A DNA stretch of 64,000 nucleotides from Lactarius indigo. Lineage: Eukaryota; Basidiomycota; Agaricomycetes; Russulales; Russulaceae. Of this stretch, positions 17,981 to 27,639 are shown piece by piece. Position numbers and translations under genes: made by a program. The stretch spans positions 50,699 to 114,698 of the forward strand of contig JAFKAC010000147.1 in NCBI GenBank assembly GCA_025766275.1, read 5' to 3'. Within the stretch, counting starts at the first letter, position 1, and the number at the start of each line of letters is the position of its first letter. The notes beneath the pieces are model-generated. The model searched no databases. It was not told the DNA's origin and saw only the letters and a list, made by a program, of their open reading frames with translations.

Positions 17981-20041
17981 GTGGCCGTAACAACAAGAGA
18001 CCAGTGGACGAATTTCCGTCCTTATTCGCTCCTGAGAAGGGGAGAACGCAACGTCCCTACGCGCTTTTTACAAGCTGCCAGCTGGAGGGAAAGACAAGAA
18101 GAAACCGGGTATTTTGTGGAATTTAACGGACCTAGCAGGTTCCGCCCAGTTGAGTTCAACTTCGACCACCTGTGTTGGGTAGAGGTTACGTGGAACCCTA
18201 TAGACTCCCAGTGGGACGCAATACGACCAACTGGACCCAGATACCACTGCGACATTGACGCGCGAGAACTCAACGATAGATCAGATTGGGGTCCCATTGA
18301 CGGGCAACTACGAGAGCACTCCACTGGAGAAGTAGTGACGGAAGAAGGAAGTGAGCAAAGTCAAGAAGAAAGCGAAGGACGAGAGCCAAACCAAACGGAG
18401 ACTAGCGGAGGAGCCATACAAGACCTCCTCATAGAACGAGCTGAGTCCGCGCATATCACCGAACCAGAACCCATTCATATCCGATCACCAGCCATCATGG
18501 CTACAATAACGCGAGCAATGGAAGAAGTCGCAATGGAAGAAGCGCGGGTGATACAAGACGAAGCAAGGCATATCATCATGCCCATCAACCCAGAAACGGG
18601 GGTACGTATGACTGCAGACGACGCCGCAATTTACCAGGCAATCGGATCAGATCGGGGGGACCCCCCGTCAGAACGACGACCAACAATGGAGCTGCCCCCA
18701 GGAGTGGGAGGACCGGGAGACGACCCGCCACCACCATCAGGAGGGGGCATCCCGTTCGATTTACGAAGGACCGAACCGCCAAGAGGACCACCCCGCGACC
18801 CGCCCGGAGGCGGAGGCGGAGGCGGCGGTGATGCCGGAGGGGGAGGTGCAGGGGATAGAGGACACCCCAGCGAGAAGCTAACCGGCGAGCCACCTTCCAT
18901 TTTTGATGGGGACCGACTTAAAGTCGACCAATTTCTTACGCAGTGGCACGTCTATTGGGGCATGAACTTGGACGCCCCCATCATGCGCAACGACTACAGG
19001 AGATGCCTCCTGTTCCTTTCATACATCAAGGGCGGAGCAGTCAGTGAATGGGTATTGTCCTTCCTGAACTGGCTCAATCGACAAATACAACGAGGGATCA
19101 GTCCCTATACCTGCGGACTTTGGGACGCCGTGGCCGACAGATTCAGCCAACGATTCGAAAATACGTTGGAAAGGGAGCAAGCACAAGCCATATTACGAAA
19201 AGGCTTCAAGATGATAGGAGAAGATATTGATAAGTACGTCAATGACTTCGAACAGTTGGCGCGGAAGGCTCACTACCACCTCAACGAACCGCAAACCATT
19301 GACCTATTCACATCAGGTCTGCCCAAGGAACTGTTCAAAAACGCGTTCCAATTCGACGAGCCCATGACGTTTGACGATTGGAAAAGGGCAGTCCTCAAAC
19401 GACAGAAGAACTACATTCACCTCAAAGCGAGGTTGAACGAGTACAAGAACACGACAACACCACCAAAGAAGCAGACTGGGAACGCCGGGTGGGCCCTGCC
19501 ACAGAATTTGCCACAAACCAACCCGTGGGCCATGGACACCTCCGCCGACTGCGCCAAAGTAAGATTGGCCGGATCGGAAGACATCGATTTCAACAAAATG
19601 CCCAATCACGACTGGTCCACACCACCATTCCCACCACGAGGAGGTCCTGGAGCTCGAGGACGAGGGAGAGGTGGATCTAGAAGGGACCTAAGGAACGTGC
19701 TTTGTTACAATTGTCACGCGCCGGGACATCTCTCACGAAACTGTCCCCACCCCCGACAGCAAAGACAGTGGCAACATCCACCATCCAGCAGTAGGATGAC
19801 AGAAACCGCTTGGCCGATGCAATGGCCGGGGTCCCCGGGACCCTTATCCCAGTACGAACCATCGCTGCCGGGGTACGCCACCCCAGCACCCAGTGCAACA
19901 CCGGCACCACAAATCAAAGCAACGAAGACGGCAGGAGAACAAGCGAAGGAATGGTTAACGCAAGTAGCCAATAGTACGGACGAGGTGAAAGACCTCATAC
20001 TCCAAGACTTGTGGGGGAAAGAGGGTTTTCAGGGCGCCTGA
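17981..20041 (+). CDS. gag: Gag of A2 with a non-AUG N-terminal extension
   Basis: From AUG 18497 the protein has 514 aa: poly-Gly tract, Gag core, and CCHC knuckle (CYNCHAPGHLSRNC). The frame is open upstream to TAA at 17963 with no ATG; GTG at 17981 sits in CCATCGTGGC, almost the same context as the AUG at 18497 (CCATCATGGC). The extension adds 172 aa, including a Trp-rich stretch (HLCWVEVTWNPIDSQWDAIR) and an acidic Gln/Glu-rich tail. Comparison with A1 nt 1-147 shows mainly silent changes, so the extension is likely made. Two Gag forms would resemble the long and short Gag of gammaretroviruses. Confidence 0.85.
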   Translation: MAVTTRDQWTNFRPYSLLRRGERNVPTRFLQAASWRERQEETGYFVEFNGPSRFRPVEFNFDHLCWVEVTWNPIDSQWDAIRPTGPRYHCDIDARELNDRSDWGPIDGQLREHSTGEVVTEEGSEQSQEESEGREPNQTETSGGAIQDLLIERAESAHITEPEPIHIRSPAIMATITRAMEEVAMEEARVIQDEARHIIMPINPETGVRMTADDAAIYQAIGSDRGDPPSERRPTMELPPGVGGPGDDPPPPSGGGIPFDLRRTEPPRGPPRDPPGGGGGGGGDAGGGGAGDRGHPSEKLTGEPPSIFDGDRLKVDQFLTQWHVYWGMNLDAPIMRNDYRRCLLFLSYIKGGAVSEWVLSFLNWLNRQIQRGISPYTCGLWDAVADRFSQRFENTLEREQAQAILRKGFKMIGEDIDKYVNDFEQLARKAHYHLNEPQTIDLFTSGLPKELFKNAFQFDEPMTFDDWKRAVLKRQKNYIHLKARLNEYKNTTTPPKKQTGNAGWALPQNLPQTNPWAMDTSADCAKVRLAGSEDIDFNKMPNHDWSTPPFPPRGGPGARGRGRGGSRRDLRNVLCYNCHAPGHLSRNCPHPRQQRQWQHPPSSSRMTETAWPMQWPGSPGPLSQYEPSLPGYATPAPSATPAPQIKATKTAGEQAKEWLTQVANSTDEVKDLILQDLWGKEGFQGA

Positions 20042-23000
20042 ACCCGTCAGTCTGGGTGAGGGCCTTACAATGTAATTCTGTAATTGTGACAACACACTAT
20101 CGATCTCTGCAAATTCCAGTAACTGTCCACACGAATTACCGAACGACTGAAACCAACGCACTGGTGGACTCCGGAGCCACCGACAACTTCATCAAACCAG
20201 GAATGGCGACACGGGCGGGAATCCCGATAGAACGCCTAGGAACGCCCCGCAAAATATGGAATATAGACAACACGGAAAACAAAGCTGGGTTAATCACTCA
20301 TTATGTTAACCTAGAGGTGAAAACACGCAGACAGATCAAGAAGATGACCTTTTTGGTCACCGACTTAGGCAGCGAAGACATGGTACTGGGTTATCCATGG
20401 CTAAGCGCTTTCGAACCCACGATTAGTTGGGCAACCGCCACCATGCATCCGGATATGCAACCAGTAGCCTTGGCCACCACCGAAGACTTATTCACCGCGC
20501 CTCTCATACGAGCCTTAATCACGACAGAAAAAGAAGCGATTGTCCAAGAATTGGAAGAAGAAACCTTCGCGCGAGCCACCACTTTGACAGAGTTGGCGAT
20601 ATCCGCGCATCAACAGCAGAAGGCAGCTGTGCTGCCGCCAGTCTACGCAGAGTTTAGCACGCTATTCAACGAGCAGGCCTCACACCGCTTCCCACCGTCG
20701 CGACCGTGGGACCACGCCATCGACTTCAAGCCTTCGGCACCCCCGGCAATTGACTGCAAAGTGTATCCAATGACGCAAAAAGAAGAAGGCGAGCTGAAAG
20801 ACTTCCTCGCAGAAAAGCTGGCACAGGGCTATTTACGCCCTTCTATCTCCCCGTACGCATCATCATTCTTCTTCATCAAAAAGAAGGACGGAAAACTACG
20901 CCCCGTGCAGGATTATCGTGTCATCAATTCGCACACCATTCGCAACCAGTACCCACTGCCTTTAATCCAGGACCTCATTCTGGACCTCAGCAACGCACAC
21001 ATATACACGAAGCTCGACATCCGCTGGGGATATAATAACATTCGTATCCGCGACGGCGATCAGGAAAAGGCGGCGTTTAAGACCAAATTCGGCCTTTTTG
21101 AACCTACGGTCATGTTCTTCGGCCTCACCAACTCTCCCGCCACTTTTCAAGCCATGATGAACCACATTTATCGTGACACGATTGCGAAGCACGAGCGTCT
21201 GGGGACCACGATACGTGTCTACATGGATGACATCGGCATAGCCACTCACTTTGATCATGATCTGCCAGCCCACATTAACGCAGTGTGCGACGTACTCCGC
21301 GTTGCGCAAGACCACGACCTCTATTTCAAACTGGAGAAATGCCTGTTCCATCAGCCGCGGATGGATTACCTGGGGGTAATCCTTGAAAGGGGGGTGACCC
21401 GCATGGACCCCGTAAAAGTTCAAGGAATCAAAGACTGGCCAACGCCGACCAAAGTCAAGGACGTCCGGTCTTTTCTCGGTTTTTGCAACTTTTACCGACT
21501 CTTCATCCGCGGTTTTGCAACTCACGCCAAGCCCCTTACCAAACTAACACGAAAAGACGAGGAGTGGCGGTGGACACAAGAAGAGGATGATGCCTTCAAC
21601 ACCCTAAAACGCCTAGTAACTGAAGAACCGGTGCTGGCACACCCGGTCCTACAGGATCCCTTCGAGTTAGAGGTTGATGCCTCTGGATACGCGGTGGGAG
21701 CCGTATTATTACAACGGAAGTCTGACGGAAAACGACACCCCATAGGCTATTACTCAGCCACGCTCTCGGAAGCAGAACGAAACTACGACATTTACGACCT
21801 AGAATTGCTTGCAATAGTCAAGGCGCTACGAAATTGGCAGCCACTGCTCGCGGGAGCCCCGCACAAAATCAAAATATACTCCGACCACCTCAACCTGCAA
21901 TACTGGAAGTCACCCCAGAAGATCAGCCGACGGGTAGCAAGGGAAGTACTCGAACTCTCGGAGTACGACTTCGAGATTCACCACATTAAAGGGAAGAATA
22001 ACGGGAGGGCAGACGCCCTTTCGAGACGCCCGGACTACGATCAAGGGATGGGCGACAACAGCGAGGTTGTCGTTTTACCTCCTGAAGTCTTCGTGAGAAC
22101 TCTCAATACCGCGCGAACCTTCGTGGCAACTCCAAACCTACTGCAACCGCGACACCAACAAGACTATGAGGTGATCAAGCTATGGGTCGACCCCCATTGC
22201 CTCAAGAAGATAGACGGGGAATGGTATAAGGATGGCAGGTTCGTAATCACCGGACCAGCATCAGTGTACCAGGTGCTGATACACGACCACCACGACCTGC
22301 CAATACATGGACATCCCGGAATCACGAGGACGCAGCGAATCTTAGAACGACACTACTGGTGGCCGCGACTGCGGAAAGACGTATATGAATACGTACAAGG
22401 CTGCGCGGAATGTCAACGAAACAAAATTAACACGAGACCCATAAGGGCCGCATTACATCCCATTACGCCGGAACTGGAAGCAACGCCCTTCCAGACGATC
22501 GCCATGGACTTCATCACCAAACTCCCGCCGTCTAAAGGGCATGACAGCATACTGACTGTCACGGACCACGACTGCAGCAAGGCCTCGATCTTCATTCCAT
22601 GCCGAGAGGAAATAACCGCAGAAGAAACGGCAGCCCTGTACGTCGCTCACGTGTTCAAACGTTTCGGATTACCGCGCAAATGTATCAGTGACCGAGACCC
22701 TCGGTTTGCATCAAAGTTCACCAGAGAAGTATGCCACATCTTGGGCATTCAGCAAAACATATCCACGGCGTATCATCCGCGCACCGACGGGCAATCCGAG
22801 CGCACCAATCAATGGTTGGAGCAATATTTACGCTTCTGGGTGAACGAACGACAGGACAACTGGGCCGCTTATCTACCAATCGCCGAATTCGCGCATAACA
22901 ACTGGCCGCATGAGAATACGAAGCAATCACCATTTCAACTTCTGATGGGGTACAACCCACAAGCGGATTGGACTGATAAGCCGTCCCCCCTTCCTCAGGT

Positions 23001-23328
23001 CACAAAGAGGCTAACGCAGCTGAAAGAAGCAAGAGAGGACGCCCAACGACTCATAAAGAGGGCGCAAGAAGCGTGGGTCCGTAATAAAGATACGCCCAAG
23101 TTCAACATTGGAAACCTCGTGTGGCTGGAAGGCAAGCACCTTCGCACCAATCAGCCTACGGCAAAATTAGCGGCGCGACGCCACGGACCCTTTCGGGTGA
23201 CGCAGGTGATGTCTCCTTACAATTATCGATTGGAACTTCCCACGCAGTGGAGTATCCACCCAGTGTTCCACATCGATCTTCTCACACCGTACAAACAAAT
23301 GTCACTTCATGGGGAGAGCTTCACATGA
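20011..23328 (+). CDS. pol: Pol of A2: protease, RT, RNase H, integrase
   Basis: Entered by -1 frameshift near 20029. Protease DSGATDNF near 20170; RT with YMDD at 21220; RNase H near 21660-22020; integrase zinc domain (HHDLPIHGHPGI, CAECQRN) and DDE core (DFITKLP, ISDRDPRF), then the C-terminal domain (GPFRVTQVMSPYNYRLELP). It ends at a single TGA (23326-23328) placed exactly before the chromodomain. The listed start is not a real initiation codon: the pol frame overlaps gag and has no AUG there. Confidence 0.95.
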   Translation: MGERGFSGRLNPSVWVRALQCNSVIVTTHYRSLQIPVTVHTNYRTTETNALVDSGATDNFIKPGMATRAGIPIERLGTPRKIWNIDNTENKAGLITHYVNLEVKTRRQIKKMTFLVTDLGSEDMVLGYPWLSAFEPTISWATATMHPDMQPVALATTEDLFTAPLIRALITTEKEAIVQELEEETFARATTLTELAISAHQQQKAAVLPPVYAEFSTLFNEQASHRFPPSRPWDHAIDFKPSAPPAIDCKVYPMTQKEEGELKDFLAEKLAQGYLRPSISPYASSFFFIKKKDGKLRPVQDYRVINSHTIRNQYPLPLIQDLILDLSNAHIYTKLDIRWGYNNIRIRDGDQEKAAFKTKFGLFEPTVMFFGLTNSPATFQAMMNHIYRDTIAKHERLGTTIRVYMDDIGIATHFDHDLPAHINAVCDVLRVAQDHDLYFKLEKCLFHQPRMDYLGVILERGVTRMDPVKVQGIKDWPTPTKVKDVRSFLGFCNFYRLFIRGFATHAKPLTKLTRKDEEWRWTQEEDDAFNTLKRLVTEEPVLAHPVLQDPFELEVDASGYAVGAVLLQRKSDGKRHPIGYYSATLSEAERNYDIYDLELLAIVKALRNWQPLLAGAPHKIKIYSDHLNLQYWKSPQKISRRVAREVLELSEYDFEIHHIKGKNNGRADALSRRPDYDQGMGDNSEVVVLPPEVFVRTLNTARTFVATPNLLQPRHQQDYEVIKLWVDPHCLKKIDGEWYKDGRFVITGPASVYQVLIHDHHDLPIHGHPGITRTQRILERHYWWPRLRKDVYEYVQGCAECQRNKINTRPIRAALHPITPELEATPFQTIAMDFITKLPPSKGHDSILTVTDHDCSKASIFIPCREEITAEETAALYVAHVFKRFGLPRKCISDRDPRFASKFTREVCHILGIQQNISTAYHPRTDGQSERTNQWLEQYLRFWVNERQDNWAAYLPIAEFAHNNWPHENTKQSPFQLLMGYNPQADWTDKPSPLPQVTKRLTQLKEAREDAQRLIKRAQEAWVRNKDTPKFNIGNLVWLEGKHLRTNQPTAKLAARRHGPFRVTQVMSPYNYRLELPTQWSIHPVFHIDLLTPYKQMSLHGESFT
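20023..20029 (+). promoter_or_regulatory. Putative -1 frameshift site, gag to pol (A2)
   Basis: GGGTTTT in phase G GGT TTT with the gag frame; 12 nt later gag ends in TGA (20039-20041). The following stretch, including ACCCGTCAGTCTGGGT (a possible 4-bp stem), is identical in A1. Confidence 0.75.
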
Positions 23329-24756
23329 CCGCCGCCAGAGCTAATCGATGGAGAGGAAGAATACGAGGTCGAGGCCATTCTGGACTCTCGGCACTTCGGC
23401 AGAGGGCGGCGACTCCAGTATCTCATCAAATGGAAGGGATATCCGGACTCGGAGAACCAGTGGGTCAACAAAGATGACGTCTTTGCACCAGAAGCGCTCC
23501 GCCTTTACCAGGAAGCACGAGCACACGGGATAACAGTTAAAAGGGGAACCACCTACGCTCAGGAGAGTCATCCCCTCTTCCTTCGCTCTACCACCTCCAC
23601 TCTTATGCCTACGTCCCCTCTGAGACATGTCACACAAGCGATCCTCCTCGACTCCCTTGCAGACGACGCTCGGGCTCTCCTCGCCGACGACGAGGAGACT
23701 GAGATTCCCAACACCCAAATCACCCCGTATACACCTGTCGGCCAGCCAGAGGGCCGCATCACCGCGCAAGAGTGGGCCAACGTACTCGCCCGCTTCCCGA
23801 ACCCCACGCAACAGCCCGACGACGAGTCCGCCGTCGCCCACGTATTCAGAGACGAACGAGGTGAGCGCGAACCCATCGCCGCCATCCCTCCAAGCGACGA
23901 CCTCATCGGTGTTCGCGGAATTTTCCCGCGCAACGACAAGCGTGCAAGCTCTCCTGGAGTACGAATTGGAAGGATGGAGGAGGGTAGCGGCGGAGTGGCA
24001 GAAGGAACAACTCGACTCAGCTGCGGCCCGACTGAGAGAGATGCGAGAGCGGCGGCAGCGATGGAGGCTGCTGAGGCTGGCCATGACGACGACGATTACT
24101 ACCCGGCACGCCACACCTTCCTTCGAACGAAAGGCGACCCTACTAATCCCAGCATCACGCCCTGGCTCGTCAACTCCGACGGGTCCGCCATGTACCGAGG
24201 ACGTGTGCGTGTACCAGGCGCCGCCGACCACCGTCCCTTCACCGCCGCTGACGACCCCGCGCACGTTATTGCGCCTGAGGGGTTCAGGGCGAACCGACGA
24301 CCCCATTATATTCGATACCCCATCACCGGACCCGACGGCGTAGAGAGAGACGCGTCGCACGTCCAGCTCATCGGAGGGGCTGACCCCCTCATACTAGGAG
24401 TGATACCGGGCTCACCACACTTGTACGGTAAGCCCCTTTATGCCGAACCCCACGTCAACGCCGCGCTGCGCCCCACGTATCCCCACGAAGATCTCGTCAT
24501 CTTCGCGGCGGACAAGATTACGGACCGCGCCCTCAACCGCATCAACGACGAGTCGCTCACCACCGAGGTCACGCGCTACCGTGCGGCCAGTTTCGAACTG
24601 GAGCGACTTCGCGCAAGGATAGCGCAGCTCCGTGACATGATCGCGTGCGCCCAAAGCGATCGGCAAGACTGCATCTACCGGCTGGAACGTGCTACCGCAC
24701 TCGAGCGCATCGCCGACGAGCAGCGAGATTGGCCGGCGAGGGACTTTCGGTGAGTC
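23326..24756 (+). CDS. A2 chromodomain and accessory region behind an in-frame TGA
   Basis: The pol frame stays open for 475 codons after TGA 23326. First a chromodomain ([25 protein letters not shown]; about 23360-23500), then an accessory region. Up to about 23925 the pol frame is the conserved one. From about 23940 to 24055 the +1 frame is better conserved against A1 and encodes a helical segment ([13 protein letters not shown]). From ATG 24061 the pol frame is again conserved to the stop at 24754, ending in a coiled coil. Expression may need TGA readthrough or reinitiation. No known domain recognised in the accessory part. Confidence 0.65.
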
Positions 24757-24770
24757 GGGGTCTCACGCTG

Positions 24771-24782
24771 AAAGGAGGGTGA
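24771..24782 (+). other. Polypurine tract of A2
   Basis: AAAGGAGGGTGA directly upstream of the 3' LTR. Confidence 0.8.
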
Positions 24783-25314
24783 TGTTACGTTTCGACTCGG
24801 ACTGCTGTGCTCGTGACCCTTACTGTACCGGTTGCAACTACGGCGGTAAGGTAGATTAGTTGCGGACTTACTTACGGTGATACGGTAGCACGATAGGAGA
24901 TACGGTACTGATAGCTGACTGAGGATGGACGCCACCGATACTAGTACTAGTAGTATTAGGGTTTGAGATACTTACGCGATACATTGGACGCTACCTACTG
25001 TGACTCATAGCAGCGCTTCTAAGCCTGCTCGTTTATGTATTTAAGTTGTCTTGTGAAGACCAAGATACGCCATCTTGGTCTTCTTGAATCGTCACTTGTT
25101 TCTCTTCTTTTGTCTTCGCCTCTCTATTCCTCTCGAACTCAGAGCAACTCCGACTTCGTTCGTGAGCAACATAGTAGGACCTGCCGGTGTACCTCCGTGT
25201 ATTCACCAAGGCAGCGGCTTGGACCTCCGTGTCTTCAAGTCGACGCTTCGATATATCGCTAAGTCGTTACCGCCCTTAGAGCTCAAGTCGAGCTAACGTC
25301 GTGGCGACGTTACA
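24783..25314 (+). repeat. 3' LTR of A2
   Basis: 532 bp, followed by the target duplication GCGCA at 25315-25319. Contains the start-site hairpin at 25055-25083. Confidence 0.97.
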
Positions 25315-25319
25315 GCGCA
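25315..25319 (+). repeat. Target-site duplication GCGCA, right of A2
   Basis: Matches 17425-17429. Confidence 0.95.
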
Positions 25320-25795
25320 TGATGCTACTGGTTGCTATAGATAGAGTAGGTGTGCTGGCAAGATGGTGTCAACATTGCGCAAGATGGTGTTATGCCATCA
25401 AGGCAGAAGAAGAGTGAACAAGAATAGCACAGAAGGTGCTAGAATGATCAGATAAAGAGAAGTATGGTCTAGAAAAGGTAACTACCAAGGAAGGGAACAG
25501 AGATGGGTCAGATAAGGTAGAAGGGCAGGATGGCAGGGAGGTTCATGACAAAATCTGTTCTTCCATAGGAGATACAGATAGTATGAGTGTGCCACCACTG
25601 GATGCTACTTCGTCAAGAAGTGCAACAGCAAGCCCTGTAACAGGGCCCATAACCTGTTGCACAGCAAAAGCCTTACAGGCTAAAGCGCAGCACGCAGGAG
25701 GGACATTCTCACCTTTGCAGTAGGTTGAGAGACTGTTTCAGAGGGGAGAGTGTGCACAAGTGAAGAGGGGTGAAGTTCTGTATTCACCTCCCTCC
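25320..25795 (+). other. Spacer without recognised gene
   Basis: Purine-rich sequence with repeated AGATGGTG and GGTAGAAGG words. No open frame of interest. Confidence 0.5.
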
Positions 25796-25800
25796 CCATA

Positions 25801-26349
25801 TGTAACGTCATCACAATGTTAGCTCGACTTAAGCTCGGAGTAGGCAATAACAACTTGGCAAATAGTCACGACAATGCAAAGGTCCGTGCAATAACAACTT
25901 AGCAAATAGTCACGACAATGCAAAGGTCCGTGCTCTTGCCTTGGTGAATACTCGGAGGTACACCAGCAAGCGTTGCTGGCTTTGAAGACATAGATAATAT
26001 AGAGAAAGAAAGAGAACGAGAAAGGGAATGAGAAGAAACACAAGTGACAATTCAAGAAGACCAAGATGGCATATCTTGGTCTTCGCAAGCTATCTTAAAT
26101 ACAAGTCGAGCAGGCTTACAAGTGCTGCTATGAGTCACAGTAGGTAGCATCCAACGTATCGCACAAACAACTTGAACCCTAATACTACTAGTACCTGTAC
26201 TAGTAATCAGTCAGCTATCACATGCTATCTCCTATCGCACTACATCATAAAGGCCTAAGGCCACGAGTCCGTGACTAATCTACCTTACCACTGTAGTCAC
26301 AACTGGTACAGTAAGGGTCCACACATGATATTCGAGTTGAAATGTAACA
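25801..26349 (-). repeat. Solo LTR of the A superfamily with CCATA target duplication
   Basis: 549 bp, TGTAACG...TGTAACA on the plus strand, flanked by CCATA at 25796-25800 and 26350-26354. In its own orientation it has TATTTAAG and the GAAGACCAAGAT/ATCTTGGTCTTC hairpin (26056-26084) with 34-nt spacing. A 44-bp internal tandem duplication (25844-25887 and 25888-25931, one mismatch) explains its extra length. No internal region: a product of LTR-LTR recombination. Confidence 0.9.
25844..25931 (+). repeat. 44-bp tandem duplication in the solo LTR
   Basis: Two copies of a 44-bp unit starting GCAATAACAACTT; they differ at one base (TTGGC against TTAGC). Confidence 0.9.
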
Positions 26350-26354
26350 CCATA

Positions 26355-26653
26355 GGAGGATATTTATGCTCTATGGCCCCCATGTCCATTTGCGCAAAAG
26401 TGATGAGTAAAGGCGTCCACAATATCGCGTTTTTACACATGCCTGATGTGTTTCACACTTCTGAGACAGTCATGAGACTTCTCCTCATCACCAGACATGA
26501 TACGCCCACTACTGTATGTATCCTGACTTGCCTAATATGGTAAACATAGTACCATAATGTTGTAACTGCTATAGATAAGGTCCTTACGTACTTATCACAT
26601 TCCAACAGGACTAACACTGGTGGAGTGTAACACATTCTATGTCCATTCTACAG
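26355..26653 (+). other. Spacer with an LTR-end fragment
   Basis: CTAACACTGGTGGAGTGTAACA at 26611-26636 resembles the end of the next LTR (CTAACGCCGGTGGAGCGTAACA), which suggests an older LTR relic. Nothing else recognised. Confidence 0.4.
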
Positions 26654-27160
26654 TGTTATGGTATGGACTTTGTGAGGTGTTGTGTATAACTCATGGTCGG
26701 TTATGACTACAACCTGACTTAGTATTAGTCATGGACTCTTACATTGTATCAGTCAGCATGTAGTTTGCATGTGATTCGCGACTCATGTATGACTCATTCC
26801 TAGGATAGCTGTACTAGGGTTTGAGCTAGTTACGCTATTGGATAGTTACCATTCTAGTGGCACTTTAAAGCCCACGTGTATCTGTATAAATAGCCTCCTA
26901 AGAAGACCAAGGATCCCTATCTTGGTCTTCTTCAATCCACCATCTTGACTCGTCTTCTGTCTGCCTTAGCCTTCAGCTAAGAGTGCTTCCACTCCTATCC
27001 ACCAAGGGATAGCCTTCTATACCATTGCTGCAGCATGTGCCCATAGTGCCCCTGTTCAGCCTGCATTGGGTTGACACATGATCCCCATTCACCTTATCTT
27101 TGCTAAGTCAATTACACCTATTTGTAGTCCAAGTCAGACTAACGCCGGTGGAGCGTAACA
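26654..27160 (+). repeat. Divergent solo LTR of the A superfamily
   Basis: TGTTATGG...GCGTAACA, about 507 bp; ACAG precedes it and ACAG(T) follows it, a 4-5 bp target duplication. TATAAATA at 26885 and the hairpin GAAGACCAAG/CTTGGTCTTC (26902-26930); ATCTTGG starts 34 nt after the TATA start. Confidence 0.75.
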
Positions 27161-27400
27161 ACAGTGTCAGATGACAGTCAGTGAGGGGTCACAGAAATGG
27201 CAATGAGGCCAGCGAGCAGTGAATCTGCACACATTTCAGGCATTGGCCAGGCAGGACAATCTGAGTAGATATCCCCTCACTTTTCAAGTAGGTCTTTGGC
27301 TACAGACAGGAAACAGAGCACCACAACAGATTGTCCAAGGACTCAAAGGTACAGAATGTTGCCTGGTGAATGTGAGAGCTAGTTCAGTGAATGGCGGACA
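27161..27400 (+). other. Spacer, nothing recognised
   Basis: No gene or repeat structure seen. Confidence 0.4.
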
Positions 27401-27634
27401 TCATCTCACAATGACATTGCACAAACTGTGTTTCTTGGACATTTCTGCATAAGTAATCCATGGCAATTGTGTTGGAGAGTCAAATAAATTGCTGATTATT
27501 GGCCATGGTTTTGGACCAGGCAGATAAGGGAGCCCTCTCCTTCTTTTGTGATCACGAAAGGCGAATAATAGGTACAGAAAAAGGGATACCATGATAATAT
27601 CTACTGCTGTGATGAAGGTGGGCACCCTCATCAT
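27401..27634 (-). pseudogene. Cytochrome P450 N-terminal fragment
   Basis: Starts with a membrane anchor (IIMVSLFLYLLFAF), then basic residues, the Pro-rich hinge LPGPKPWPII and ITYAEMSKKH. These are typical of a microsomal fungal P450 N-terminus, of a different family from the five downstream P450 genes. No I-helix, ExxR or heme motif follows; the sequence loses similarity around 27440. A relic, probably cut by repeat insertions. Confidence 0.7.
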
Positions 27635-27639
27635 GGTGG

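Larger units (their letters stand above)
17430..25314 (+). mobile_element. Complete Ty3/gypsy chromovirus A2 (7885 bp)
   Basis: 532-bp LTRs at both ends (two differences, both CG against CA), a 5-bp target duplication GCGCA, a self-primer binding site, gag, pol with a -1 frameshift, a chromodomain behind one TGA, an accessory coding region, and a polypurine tract. Gag and pol are otherwise uninterrupted, so this copy may still be active. A1 is a relative with about one fifth of silent positions changed. Confidence 0.97.

Noticed and set aside
25844..25931. CRISPR-like or satellite repeat
   Set aside because: Only two units in direct contact without spacers; a simple tandem duplication inside a solo LTR.
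27401..27634. Start of a functional P450 gene
   Set aside because: Only the N-terminal anchor and hinge are present; no downstream exon with I-helix, ExxR or heme loop follows on the minus strand.
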